Source: a virus. From it: DNA of 64,000 nt. The first letter of the stretch is position 1. The number at the start of each line of letters is the position of its first letter. Below are positions 25,001-32,759 of the stretch, piece by piece. Where the stretch lies: IMG/VR virus record IMGVR_UViG_3300001593_000005, positions 19,244 through 83,243 of that record; one strand, 5' to 3'. Under the pieces are notes generated by a model. It saw only the letters and a program-made list of their open reading frames with translations. It did not search any database and was not told where the DNA came from. A program made the translations under genes and the position numbers.

Positions 25001-26855
25001 TCTGCTTGTCGCCGGCACCGGACTTCTCCAGCGCCGAGTAGCCTTTCGCCGTGTTCGCCGTGTTCGCGAACTGCTTCAGCAGGTTCACGTCGCCTACGGG
25101 CAGGGTGGACTTCGTGCCGGTCAGCGCATACCACTGCGCCTCGGTCGTCTTCCCCGTCAGGTAGCCCGTCGCTACCTGCTGGAGGCCGGCCGGGAGCTTT
25201 GCTATCTCCTGGTTCGCGGCCTGGATGGCCAGCTTCGACTGGTTCATCGTGTCGAGGACGACCATGCCGTTTTTCTCATGGCCCTTGATCGCCGAGTCGA
25301 CCTCGGAGACGACGCCAGTCAGGCCCTGCGTCTTCAGCGAGTCGGACAGCTTGTTCGGGTTGATCCCGAGCATCTGCTGCTCAGCCCGCTGTACGCCGCT
25401 CGGCCCGGTGATCGCCCCGACGGTGTGCGAGATGTCCTGCGCCGACCATTCCGCGGTTGCGCCCCCGGCGGTCATGGTGGCCATCGCCCCGAGTACCTGC
25501 GGCAGTGACAGCCCGGCATTCTGCGCGGTGGGCAGCACGGAGGGGAGGGCGCCCGCGAACCCCTGGTAGGTCATCCTGCCGAGGCCGACCGCCGTGAGGC
25601 TCGCGTTCGCCGCCTCGGTCGCGTACTTCGCCTGCTGCGCCGCCGACTTCTGGGGGCCGCCGAAGTAGTCGTTCAGCAGTGTCGTCTCGGCGGCACTGGC
25701 TGTCGAGACGTCCGCGCCTTCGGCGAACGCGGCCTCAGCGGTCGGCTTCAGGACCGCTGCCGCGTTCGCGCCGTGGAATCCGGCGCTCTGCGTCCAGTAC
25801 TCGCCCTGCTCAAGGCTGGCCTGGGACGTGGCGGCAGGCCCGGACATTCCCAGCAGTGCCGATTCATCGCCCGGCACGTTCTTCAGGGACTCGCCTGCTG
25901 AGGTGTACCAGCGGGTACCCGCTGACTGCAGCTGCGCCGCCAGGTAGGTCCCGTACCCGACTGCCCCCGCGACGCCGAGGGCGAGCATGTGATACTTCCC
26001 GGCGGACGCCTCAGCCGATGCGGCAGCATCCTCGGTGGCGAGCTTCCGCGCCCTGATCCCCTGCGCTACCGCCGCGTCCTGCTCGACGCTGGTCGTGCCG
26101 AGCGCCGCGTAGGAGTCCGCGGCGACCCCGTTGGCTTTCGCGATCCCCAGGGTCGCCTCAGCCTGCCCGGCCGCGTAGATCCTGTTCTGGTCCGCGGTGA
26201 TAGCCGCGGTGTCCCGCATCCATGCCAGGGACTCCGCGGTTTCCTTGGTGACGGCACCCTGGGCCTTCAGTGCATCGCTGGCTGCTGCTGCTGACCCGGC
26301 GACCGTGGCGTTGGTTTCCGCGACTGCCTTGCCCGCGTCGGCGAGATCACCCTGGGTCGCTGCCGTGTCTGCGGAGGCGACCCCCAGTCCCCTGATGCCG
26401 GCGGCGGCAGGGTCAGCGGACCCGGCGATCGCGTCGTTGCTGTCGGCGACTGCCTTCCCTGCGTCGGCTACCCCCGCCAGGCCGTCCCGTGCCCCGGCGG
26501 CAGTATCGGCGACGCCTCTCAGCTCGTCCGCTACGGCCCCGGCCCCGGCTGCAGCTTCCCCGAGGCCCTTGCCCGCATCCCCGACCGCGCTGAGGCTCTC
26601 AGCTGCTGAGGCGCCGGCACCATCGAGACGCCCCAGGGAGGCGAGGATGGAGGACACGGCCGAGTCGACGGCTCCGGCCGCAGACTCCATGGAGGCAGCG
26701 AGTCCGCCGAGGCCGCCCGTCTCAATGGGCTTGCCGAGTGCCTCCAGTGCCGCGTCGGCCTCTACCGCAAGATTGCGGTAGGCGGCGGCGAGGTCCTGGA
26801 TCTCGCCGACAGCACCGCCGGCGGAAACGGTGATGGTGGTGGAGATGTCGCCCAT
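22032..26855 (-). CDS. Tape measure protein
   Basis: 1607 residues, the longest gene here. It lies directly downstream of the tail assembly chaperone and head-tail completion genes, and has the usual long Ala-rich helical composition. Near the N-terminus two related segments repeat (DAGKAVADSNDAIAGS and DAGKAVAETNATVAGS). Hydrophobic helices occur around residues 310-325 and 735-770. A Gly/Ser-rich hinge precedes the C-terminal VHQTTTHLVVDGQVLSSV segment. In siphophages its length sets tail length. Confidence 0.93.
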   Translation of the reverse strand: MGDISTTITVSAGGAVGEIQDLAAAYRNLAVEADAALEALGKPIETGGLGGLAASMESAAGAVDSAVSSILASLGRLDGAGASAAESLSAVGDAGKGLGEAAAGAGAVADELRGVADTAAGARDGLAGVADAGKAVADSNDAIAGSADPAAAGIRGLGVASADTAATQGDLADAGKAVAETNATVAGSAAAASDALKAQGAVTKETAESLAWMRDTAAITADQNRIYAAGQAEATLGIAKANGVAADSYAALGTTSVEQDAAVAQGIRARKLATEDAAASAEASAGKYHMLALGVAGAVGYGTYLAAQLQSAGTRWYTSAGESLKNVPGDESALLGMSGPAATSQASLEQGEYWTQSAGFHGANAAAVLKPTAEAAFAEGADVSTASAAETTLLNDYFGGPQKSAAQQAKYATEAANASLTAVGLGRMTYQGFAGALPSVLPTAQNAGLSLPQVLGAMATMTAGGATAEWSAQDISHTVGAITGPSGVQRAEQQMLGINPNKLSDSLKTQGLTGVVSEVDSAIKGHEKNGMVVLDTMNQSKLAIQAANQEIAKLPAGLQQVATGYLTGKTTEAQWYALTGTKSTLPVGDVNLLKQFANTANTAKGYSALEKSGAGDKQTVTAALSEALGGKMGEQFALMTGGSHLGTFKSDVDAVGQSVQHTGNNIKGWSQVQDTLNYKLKATEYSLEAVATEAGQALLPSVTKVLGGVSDVLGFAAAHPTATKDVMIGAGLLALPAILSKVASPISTVLSSAGKVGETLGIPGADKLAGIGQGSSTAGAAGLESAGSSLSAAAGSLEGAAGKLSTAAEGGDLGNTDKTLPGTLPSSREPGGTIPAGPVASDAESGIEGDAEKGGGGVLAAAGLRGGTDLAASVNPLAAGVGLGLLIKGLGDQLSPAGTKAGTANKDLQNDPAAAGMMPSIFGGLDSWFATSKFGSAVGTHVSNAVSETVGAFTRAGDYQTGSFDSARHQMASQGDALANSFKGNADWVTSGLDSSRHQAASAVDSIASFFGFGGGKPAAPAPEAAPAVAPVTGGWAGDMLKTGMKLPAADQTVQVKVKPEVDPASANSISETIKHALGTLGTGSAMAPVKVPAPDLSALSAAKAKAATAMASVLGAMKSGAAGTAGIGASMDAGLAGGIAGGVGAVTAAASAVAAAGAEAMHTTLDAHSPSRVTMAIGQDEFDGGFAEGITAGEGTVKKAAEGLSKTAAASLLAGLQGGQSAITTAKDLAEGIAAPFSDSTIAGTISTFEADIAKALKKGKISKSEDSGMVAYLKADGAKLQALAQQRQTLENQITQAQSYAQSITAATNQGASIISVAANAQALESGNAPAAVAAPQVSDLISGMQAQVTQTKQFTADLTKLKKEGLNTAFLDQLAQSGAATGDPIAESILGGGKGAIQQLNSLQSQMNTAAKALGVTASNAVYEPAADITKGLAAGLKSQLGAVNSSIGSLSKDITHDLDAALGGGAAAAAFKGGAEIGQEMAAGIASVTGDLTSAILAAIETAEKDAAKKRTKGGDGSSADGISSAVPAAADQHPASAVPHPAAAGSSGGGSGGGGGAAPVVHQTTTHLVVDGQVLSSVVQAHALDRAANNLGTGYQMPGRQY

Positions 26856-26904
26856 GGCTCACCCCCGGCACGGAGAGATCTGGGCAGTGGAGGAAAAGGG
26901 CGGG

Positions 26905-27339
26905 TCAGCCGAGGAACTCGTCAAGGACCGACTGGGCGATGCCGTCCATCTGGCCCTTCGCCGCCGCCTGGGCCTTCTCCACGTAGTGGGCGCCGGCCTG
27001 GGTCACCGAGAGAGGGAACCCGCCGCCCCCCCAGTGCAGGGTGTGGGGGCGCATGCCCTTGCGGCCCAGGCCGCCGTGCGCGGTGATCGTCCCGCCGTTC
27101 TCGCGGAACTCGGCGTAGATGATGTGCGGGGACACCTTCGCCGAGGCGAAGGTGCCGCCGCCGCCGGCACTGTCGATGGTCTCGGACCCGGCGAGTTTCC
27201 CGGTCCGCTTCGGCGTGACAATCCGCAGGATCGCCAGGAAGTCCCTGGCCTGCTCCCGGACCACGTCGACGGCGAGACCGGCATCCATCCGCTCAGCGAC
27301 CGCTTCCCAGTGCGCGGCGAGGTCGTCATACGCGGACAT
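26905..27339 (-). CDS. Head-tail or tail completion protein (HK97 gp10-like)
   Basis: 144 residues from ATG 27339, with GAGAGGGGG upstream. The pattern REQARDFLAILRIVTPKRTGKLAGSETID, followed by a beta region (HIIYAEFRENGGTI) and a helical C-terminus, resembles HK97 gp10-type proteins. Those proteins usually lie upstream of the tail tube gene. Here the gene lies between the chaperone and tape measure genes, so a tail completion role is uncertain. Confidence 0.65.
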   Translation of the reverse strand: MSAYDDLAAHWEAVAERMDAGLAVDVVREQARDFLAILRIVTPKRTGKLAGSETIDSAGGGGTFASAKVSPHIIYAEFRENGGTITAHGGLGRKGMRPHTLHWGGGGFPLSVTQAGAHYVEKAQAAAKGQMDGIAQSVLDEFLG

Positions 27340-27352
27340 GGCGGTCCCCCTC

Positions 27353-27508
27353 TCACCAGCGTCCGGGGAAGAGGGATTCAAGGCACCGGGCGACCGGGTC
27401 CAGCCATTCCGCTACCTCGGCCGGGTAGTCATCCGGGGTCCGGGGATGCAGGAAGTGCCGGACGATGTGGATGCAGTGCGTTATGGTTCCGGCGTCTGCT
27501 CCGGCTGG
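27353..27508 (-). CDS. Frameshift extension of the tail assembly chaperone
   Basis: A -1 shift at the C6 run (27507-27512) exchanges the eight last zero-frame codons and stop for 51 codons ending at TGA 27353. The new C-terminus includes THCIHIVRHFLHPRTPDDY and WLDPVARCLESLF, which looks like a real protein; it has no good start codon of its own. The arrangement matches gpG/gpGT of lambda and equivalents in most siphophages: the short form is abundant, while the fused form bridges the tape measure and tail tube. Confidence 0.75.
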   Translation of the reverse strand, partial: PAGADAGTITHCIHIVRHFLHPRTPDDYPAEVAEWLDPVARCLESLFPGRW

Positions 27509-27942
27509 GGGGCAGAGGCATCCGTGCTGGAGGTAGGTGCGGAGGTGGGCGTGCTCTGGTTCCGTTTTGGGCCGCCGCCCACGAGGCGGTTAGAAGCCTC
27601 CAGTCCCTTCTCGTCCAGGGCGGTGACGATGTCCAGGTCCGTCTCGTCCCGCATCCCCGGCGTCCACGGCAGGGCGAAGCGGGAACTGGAGGTCAGCAGC
27701 CTGCCCAGCACCGCGTCGAGGAGCGTGATGTTGTCCTCGACGAGGAGCTCCGCCGGGACCGCCGGGACCTCCAGCATGACAGCCGAGTTGGCCGGGTCCG
27801 GCCCGCTCGTCGCGGGCTTCGCTGTCCCGTTCTCCCGCCGGAGCTTGTCACGGAGGATGAGGTACCACTTCTGGTCCCCGCCGGTCAGTTCCGTGCGGAT
27901 CTCCGCGTACTCGCCGTCGCCGAGATCGATCTTGTCTGGCAT
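27481..27942 (-). CDS. Tail assembly chaperone (short form)
   Basis: 153 residues from ATG 27942. It begins MPDKIDLGDGEYAEIRTEL, a familiar start of actinophage tail assembly chaperones, and has helices in the middle (AELLVEDNITLLDAVLGRLL). The C-terminus is Pro/Ser/Thr-rich. Located between a tail tube gene and the tape measure gene. About eight codons before its stop lies a homopolymeric C6 slip site. Confidence 0.8.
   Translation of the reverse strand: MPDKIDLGDGEYAEIRTELTGGDQKWYLILRDKLRRENGTAKPATSGPDPANSAVMLEVPAVPAELLVEDNITLLDAVLGRLLTSSSRFALPWTPGMRDETDLDIVTALDEKGLEASNRLVGGGPKRNQSTPTSAPTSSTDASAPQPEQTPEP
27507..27513 (-). promoter_or_regulatory. Candidate -1 ribosomal frameshift site
   Basis: On the minus strand, G followed by six C reads GCC CCC CAG in the zero frame. 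After slipping back one base the P-site CCC re-pairs with CCC. The shifted frame stays open for 51 codons. Position near the end of the chaperone gene is as expected. Confidence 0.65.
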
Positions 27943-28028
27943 GTGCCTCCGGTGCTTTCCGGGAGAAAGGAAAACGCGCCCCGAGGTACCCGGACGCGCA
28001 CGGATTAGACGTGATGGAATGGTTACGT

Positions 28029-29288
28029 TCAGTAACCGGGCACGGCGTTCACGAGCACGAGCTGGCTCGGGGTCGTCCCACCGCTATTTCCCGCTCCCGT
28101 GCTGCTGGAAATGAAGGACCCCGAACTTTCGTATCCCCAGAAATTCTTCTGGGCGGTCAGGGCAGCCGACTCATAGCCGGTGAGCGTCGAGTTGATCGTG
28201 AGGGATGCCAGGCTCGCGCCGCTCCCGCCGTTGCTGGTCGTCCAGGTGAGGGCCGCCTGGTTGTTCGCCAGGAGGTTCGTCAGCTGACTCTCGTCAATGG
28301 CCGGCGCGATGGTCATCTTCCACGAGCCGTTGATCGGGCCCCGGCCGAAGAAATAAGGGTCCTGCACGCCGTCAGCGGTCGGGTCCGTATCGTTCTTCCT
28401 GGTCCACGTACCAGACCAGGCTGCGATCTGGTTCACCAGGCTGGACGCCTGACTGACCGTGCTCTTCCACGACGGGTCCCCGGTGATGGGGGAGATGGTG
28501 CCGGACAGGGTGGACCCTGGCGCGACCTGCGTCCGGGACGTCAGCTTCGCTGTCCAGGTGAGCCACCCGTCCGATTTCGCGGAGATGGTGATCTCGTCCA
28601 CGATCGAGTAGAGGAACTCGTCCGCGTAGTACGAGCCTGACCCGGCTGGGGTGTTGACATGCCCGAGGGTGTGCGTCGGCGGCTGGCAGGACGCCGCGTA
28701 CAGACCGGTGCCGCCCGTGTTGAGCAGGGCGAACGTGTGAGTGAACGGGGCGACGACCGTGACGACGGCGACACTGGCGAGGTGGGAGAACCGCAGCGGG
28801 GTGCCGGCGTTCAGGACGATGCTCGTGGACGTGCTGCCGGTCCCGACGGTGACGATCTCCGCGTTGACGCCAGTATCAACCTGGACGTAGGTCCCTGCTG
28901 TGGCGGCAGTGCCGGTGGTGACCGGGATAGCTGCCGCACCAGCGGCCAGCGGTGACGCTGTCGACGTCCACGTCGGCGTCGACGCGGTGCCCACGGCGTA
29001 GTAGTCGCCGAACAGGTTGTACAGGAAATGCCCGATCGTGTCCGCGTACAGCGGCGACTCAGGGATCGTGTGGGTTGCCCAGCGGGGACCCTGCTGCATG
29101 TTGTGCAGTTCCGCCATATCCCCCCACATCGAGTTGTCCTTCAGGGGGTTGACCTTGTTCTCCGGCTTGAAGACCCCGCACTTGACGGCAGTGAACGAGG
29201 TCGCCACCACGGCAGGGGACGGTTCCTTGCCGACGACGACGTACGCCGGGGCGACGGGGTACGGCGTGGTCGGCGGGCTGATCGTCAC
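28029..29288 (-). CDS. Major tail tube-like protein (copy 1)
   Basis: 419 residues. It contains a tail-tube-type core with NMQQGPRWATHTIPESPLYADTIGHFLYNLFG and later IVDEITISAKSDGWLTWTAKL. An Ala/Thr-rich insertion of about 70 residues lies near residues 105-175. The gene directly precedes the chaperone pair, the usual place for the major tail protein. It shares its layout and the QQGP motif with the protein at 30312-31487, so the phage encodes two tube-like proteins. Confidence 0.8.
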   Translation of the reverse strand: MTISPPTTPYPVAPAYVVVGKEPSPAVVATSFTAVKCGVFKPENKVNPLKDNSMWGDMAELHNMQQGPRWATHTIPESPLYADTIGHFLYNLFGDYYAVGTASTPTWTSTASPLAAGAAAIPVTTGTAATAGTYVQVDTGVNAEIVTVGTGSTSTSIVLNAGTPLRFSHLASVAVVTVVAPFTHTFALLNTGGTGLYAASCQPPTHTLGHVNTPAGSGSYYADEFLYSIVDEITISAKSDGWLTWTAKLTSRTQVAPGSTLSGTISPITGDPSWKSTVSQASSLVNQIAAWSGTWTRKNDTDPTADGVQDPYFFGRGPINGSWKMTIAPAIDESQLTNLLANNQAALTWTTSNGGSGASLASLTINSTLTGYESAALTAQKNFWGYESSGSFISSSTGAGNSGGTTPSQLVLVNAVPGY

Positions 29289-29584
29289 TTGGGCTCCTCG
29301 GTGGTCTGGGCGGGCACGGTGACGGAGGACACGGCGGGATCCGCGGTGCGTTTCGGGGAGCGGCCTGGCGGCTTCGTCTCGCCGCCTGGCTCACCGGGCG
29401 GTTCCGCAGCGGGGGGCGCGAGCAGGACGTGGTCCTCGTTGCCGGCGACGGGCAGCCAGTGCACGTCCGGGGGCTCCTCGAAATCGCGGATGTCACCGGG
29501 TTCCACATCGCCGGCCAGCTGGCCCGCTGTGTCGCGCAGGACCGGGTACCTGCCGCTGGGGCCGGTATAGAAGTGGTCGGGCAC
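29285..29584 (-). CDS. Small Pro/Glu-rich structural protein
   Basis: 99 residues from GTG 29584, chosen because GGAGG lies six bases upstream. An upstream in-frame ATG at 29635 lacks such a site. It starts VPDHFYTGPSGRYPVLRDTA and contains acidic DIRDFEEPPDVHWLP, then a disordered Pro-rich tail. Similar short proteins occur between tail genes; the one at 35604 has a related composition. It overlaps the tail tube gene start. Confidence 0.6.
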   Translation of the reverse strand: MPDHFYTGPSGRYPVLRDTAGQLAGDVEPGDIRDFEEPPDVHWLPVAGNEDHVLLAPPAAEPPGEPGGETKPPGRSPKRTADPAVSSVTVPAQTTEEPK

Positions 29585-29624
29585 AGTGCCTCCAGAAGGG
29601 CGCAGCGAGGAGAGAGGTGGGACG

Positions 29625-29918
29625 ATGGCGGCCATGAGGCGCCATCCGCGATGGATCAGGACCACTGCCGCGCCCGGACTCCCGCGCGAGTCATGGGTGC
29701 AGGTCGATGAAGGCGAGTACGCCGAGCAGGTACAGGTGCTGGCCTCACGCCCGGCCGCGCTGAAGATCGGCCGTGTCCGCTGGCGGCACCGGCTCCTGTG
29801 GGCGGCGCAGGGGCTCCCGGCGCGGGCGTGGCGCCGGCTGCGGTCTGCCGCGTGGCGTGCGATGCACTGGCGGCATGACGGCGTTGCGGACGGCTTCGGG
29901 TGGGAGGACTACGAGTGA
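29625..29918 (+). CDS. Arg-rich unknown protein in antisense orientation
   Basis: About 97 residues from ATG 29625, with GGAGAGAGGTGGG upstream. The sequence is strongly basic (RVRWRHRLLWAAQGLPARAWRRLRS) and ends acidic. It lies between two minus-strand tail genes, on the opposite strand, and overlaps the following plus gene by four bases (GTGA). No family recognised. Confidence 0.5.
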   Translation: MAAMRRHPRWIRTTAAPGLPRESWVQVDEGEYAEQVQVLASRPAALKIGRVRWRHRLLWAAQGLPARAWRRLRSAAWRAMHWRHDGVADGFGWEDYE

Positions 29919-30340
29919 GCGGTGAGCAGGACCCTGCCGCGTGGCTGCGACAGCAGATCGAGGCCGACGCCGGCTGGACGGCCCCCCCGCCGCAACGGCT
30001 GCAGCAGGCGCTCAGCAGGGGCGAGCTGAGCATCAATGACGTGCGCTGGGTTCCGTTCTCATCCGCGCTGATGGCCGCTGACCGTGAGGCGAAGCTGGCC
30101 ATCCTGGGCGAGCTGGCCGCCGCGAAGGCGAGACGTGATGCCGAGCGGGACGACTATTCCCGGTGGATTGCCGGCGAGACCCGGGGGGAGCGGCCCCGGT
30201 TCCCCGGACCTGCGCCTGAGGTCATCGCGGGACTGGAACGTGCGGTCTGCCTGCTCGCCACGGGGTACCGGCATCGTGAGGGGTACGCGGAACACTGGGG
30301 CACCACGGACATCAGTAACTCTGGTTCCAGTAGTTACTGA
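29915..30340 (+). CDS. DUF6221 family protein
   Basis: 141 residues from GTG 29915. The pattern AAWLRQQIEADAG, the central helix DREAKLAILGELAAAKARRD and the end ERAVCLLATGYRHREGYAEHW matches DUF6221 proteins, which are common in Streptomyces and their phages. Function unknown. Its last 29 bases overlap the end of the convergent tail gene at 30312. Confidence 0.8.
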   Translation: MSGEQDPAAWLRQQIEADAGWTAPPPQRLQQALSRGELSINDVRWVPFSSALMAADREAKLAILGELAAAKARRDAERDDYSRWIAGETRGERPRFPGPAPEVIAGLERAVCLLATGYRHREGYAEHWGTTDISNSGSSSY

Positions 30341-31487
30341 GGATCACGCTGCTGACCCCGTACTCGCTGGAGTCCGTCAGGTTCGCGATGCCGGACAGCC
30401 TGTACTCGGCGGTGACGTAATCCTCTTCGAGGCTCACGCTGCCCTGCGTCCACCCGGACCGGGAGAGGGTGACTGTGATCGAGCAGCCGCCTTGCAGGGC
30501 CGGCTGGGCGAGCGTCCACACCGCCGGCTCCTGGATCGCCTCCCGGTACAGGTTCAGGTCCGCCGCCGTGTCGAAGATGGCCTTGTATGACCCTGCGGTC
30601 CGCAGCGGCCCGGCGCCGATGAACAGGGGGGCCTGCTGGCCGTTGCAGCACGGGAAGATGCCGAGCTCGCGTGTCAGGGGCAGGTCAAGGGAGATGCCCC
30701 GGGCCGAGGTGCCGCCTGCGGTGGTGATGCCCCATCCCCATCCGGCGGGAGGCTGGGCGGCGGTCTGCTCCTCCGCGGACGTCGCGACGGCGACGGGCGG
30801 CATGCCGTTCCAGGTGGAGACGAGCCGGGCGTACCCGCTCTGCTGGACCTGGAGGCGGACGCTGCCGAGGATGCAGCCGGGCCAGCCGAGCTGATCCACC
30901 CCGTCATCCGTAGTCAGCGAGTACGACGGCCAGATCGTCGGAGGGCCGTAGACACGGTCCTGCTGGAACAGGTGGGTGGCCTGGGACTGCGCGGGGTCGC
31001 CTTCGCCGTGGCCGTACAGCAGGGCAGTCGTGAGCGGGACGAGGTAAGGCCCGGTCCCGGCCGGGGTTCCGGCCAGCGCGTACTCCAGCATGGCGCCTGT
31101 GCCGAGCATCAGGACCGAACCGGCGGGAGGCGCCGCGGCGAGGCTGACAGCGTTCATCCCCGCTGATGCCTGCGCCGCGAACGTCGTCACGGTACCGGCC
31201 GTGAACTGGTCAGTACCGATCATCGCCCGGTACAGCCACCCGGCCCAGTCCGGGTAAGCCTGGGTTGTTATCGTCCAGTCTGACCAGTACGGGCCCTGCT
31301 GGATGTCCTGCGTATCAGTGTCGGTGCCCATCAGGGAACGGTCGGTGAGCTGGGTGATCGCGGACCGGTACCGGGTGCCGGTGCTGAACGGGACAGTGAA
31401 CGAGGGGGCAACGTAGACGGCGTCCGAGGATTCGGCGGCGATGCCGAGCCTGGCGGTGGCGGACAGGACCGAGTACGTCACCGGCAC
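30312..31487 (-). CDS. Second tail tube-like protein (copy 2)
   Basis: 391 residues from GTG 31487; GTG 31481 is a better-placed start relative to AGGGG. The segment DIQQGPYWSDWTITTQ aligns with NMQQGPRWATHTI of the other tube-like protein, and both have a similar N-terminus, insertions and C-terminal strands. One of the pair is probably the tube subunit; the other may be a tail collar, terminator or minor tube component. Confidence 0.7.
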   Translation of the reverse strand: MPVTYSVLSATARLGIAAESSDAVYVAPSFTVPFSTGTRYRSAITQLTDRSLMGTDTDTQDIQQGPYWSDWTITTQAYPDWAGWLYRAMIGTDQFTAGTVTTFAAQASAGMNAVSLAAAPPAGSVLMLGTGAMLEYALAGTPAGTGPYLVPLTTALLYGHGEGDPAQSQATHLFQQDRVYGPPTIWPSYSLTTDDGVDQLGWPGCILGSVRLQVQQSGYARLVSTWNGMPPVAVATSAEEQTAAQPPAGWGWGITTAGGTSARGISLDLPLTRELGIFPCCNGQQAPLFIGAGPLRTAGSYKAIFDTAADLNLYREAIQEPAVWTLAQPALQGGCSITVTLSRSGWTQGSVSLEEDYVTAEYRLSGIANLTDSSEYGVSSVILSNYWNQSY

Positions 31488-31497
31488 CCCTAGCTGG

Positions 31498-31503
31498 GAT
31501 GAT
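31498..31503 (+). promoter_or_regulatory. -10-like hexamer before the gene at 31510
   Basis: GATGAT, followed by GGCGGG and then ATG 31510. The same six-base spacer (GGCGGG) precedes ATG 33446. The first base departs from TANNNT. Leaderless initiation is suggested by the spacing. Confidence 0.3.
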
Positions 31504-31509
31504 GGCGGG

Positions 31510-31749
31510 ATGGGTAACGGTGACCTGATAGCGCAGACGCGACAGCAGTACGAGGCAGCGGCCGAAGCAGGCTGGCAGCGGCTCCGCCTGGCCGGCGGCT
31601 GGCTGTGGACCCGGCTGGCACCTCAGCCGCCGGCTGACGGCGGACTCCTCGCGCCGGGCGGGGTGCTGATCGGCGTTGCGGCCGGCGGCATCATCAGCGC
31701 GACGCGGGCTTGGCTCGGCGCGAGGCGCGGAGCCTGGCGGGATGAGTAA
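31510..31749 (+). CDS. Small membrane protein
   Basis: 79 residues from ATG 31510. A charged helical N-terminus (IAQTRQQYEAAAEAGWQRL) precedes one hydrophobic segment (PGGVLIGVAAGGIISATRAWLG). It is the first gene of a plus-strand group lying between minus-strand tail and head genes. Function unknown. Confidence 0.55.
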   Translation: MGNGDLIAQTRQQYEAAAEAGWQRLRLAGGWLWTRLAPQPPADGGLLAPGGVLIGVAAGGIISATRAWLGARRGAWRDE

Positions 31750-32170
31750 CGAGCCGCCGTCACTGGCCATGCCGGGCGTGGTGATGACGGACTGGCTGGG
31801 TCAGGCGTACGGCGTCGGCGACACGGTGCTGTACCCGGCGATGTCCGGACGGTCACCGCAGATCGTGATGGGCGCCGTGACCGACATCGGCGTCTGGTAC
31901 CGGGGCGACGACTACGACTGGGTCCGCGCCGGGAACGACGCGGAACTGTCCGGCCGCAGTCAGGTGCAGACCAGGGTCATGATCACCCCGGAGCGGACAA
32001 GCCGCTGGCAGCAGCATTACAGCGGGCCGGACGGCAGCGGCGAGCACGCCGCGATCGGCTTCGTGTACAAGGAACCGCAGCATCCGGTCACCTTGACAAT
32101 CACCGGCAACATCACGAAGTGGCCTGGGGACCAGGATCTCCCTGCCGGCGGAAAGGGAAGGATCCTCTGA
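31742..32170 (+). CDS. Unknown protein
   Basis: 142 residues from ATG 31742, overlapping the preceding gene. Beta-rich (GVGDTVLYPAMSGRSPQIVMGAVTDIGVWYRGDDYDW), with a C-terminal VTLTITGNITKWPG segment. A KOW/SH3-like fold is possible. No confident family. The next gene's ATG shares its last base with this stop. Confidence 0.6.
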   Translation: MSNEPPSLAMPGVVMTDWLGQAYGVGDTVLYPAMSGRSPQIVMGAVTDIGVWYRGDDYDWVRAGNDAELSGRSQVQTRVMITPERTSRWQQHYSGPDGSGEHAAIGFVYKEPQHPVTLTITGNITKWPGDQDLPAGGKGRIL

Positions 32171-32472
32171 TGCCTGGCGTGCTCCATGACCAGCTGGCCG
32201 GTTACGCACGCCGCTCAGTTGAGCGGCACAGCGAATGGGACGGCCCGCATGCTTTCGAGATCCTGTGCCGTGAGGACGGCGAGATCATCCCGAGGGTGTA
32301 CGCGTGCATCATGACGGACGTCTCGCCGCAGCAGTACCCCGCCCTCATGCGGGACATGGTGTACGAGTGGATCCGGGACCACCCCGGCGAGCCCCCTTAC
32401 GCCTTCGCCCTCTCCTCCGAGGGCTATGCAGCGGCAGAGCCCCCCCCCCGCTGCCCCGCAGGCCGAACGTGA
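32170..32472 (+). CDS. Unknown protein, overlapping the next gene at a C10 tract
   Basis: 100 residues from ATG 32170. A regular alpha/beta sequence (HAFEILCREDGEIIPRVYAC) ends in a short Pro-rich tail encoded by a run of ten C. The next gene starts inside it, in another frame. A shift at the C tract would fuse the two. Confidence 0.6.
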   Translation: MPGVLHDQLAGYARRSVERHSEWDGPHAFEILCREDGEIIPRVYACIMTDVSPQQYPALMRDMVYEWIRDHPGEPPYAFALSSEGYAAAEPPPRCPAGRT

Positions 32473-32737
32473 CGCATACTGGCAGGCTGCCCGGACACCG
32501 TGCGGGTTCCGTGACCTCCCCGGCACCCGGGAAGAGTTCGCGACCTGGGTCGTGGACGTCCACGGCCGGGGCTGGCGGGCCGGGCATTACCGTGACGATC
32601 CCGCCATCATCAGCGAGAGCAAGCACGCACCCGGGACCCTCCCCGCGACCGCGATGATCAAGGGGTTGCAGAAAGTCGCCTACGCGACCGGGATGAGCGA
32701 GTACGGGCTGCACGGACCGCGGGGCCAGTGGAACTGA
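32426..32737 (+). CDS. Unknown protein
   Basis: 103 residues from ATG 32426. After a Gln/Pro/Ala-rich start, the body is alpha/beta (YWQAARTPCGFRDLPGTREEF, WVVDVHGRGWRAGHYRDDPA). I do not recognise it. It is the last gene of this plus-strand group. Confidence 0.55.
   Translation: MQRQSPPPAAPQAERDAYWQAARTPCGFRDLPGTREEFATWVVDVHGRGWRAGHYRDDPAIISESKHAPGTLPATAMIKGLQKVAYATGMSEYGLHGPRGQWN
32440..32449 (+). repeat. C10 homopolymer in overlapping coding sequence
   Basis: Ten consecutive C, within the overlap of the genes at 32170-32472 and 32426-32737. Slippage would change which frames are joined. An assembly length error is also possible. Confidence 0.6.
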
Positions 32738-32759
32738 CCAGGCCGGCTAGCTATCGTCC

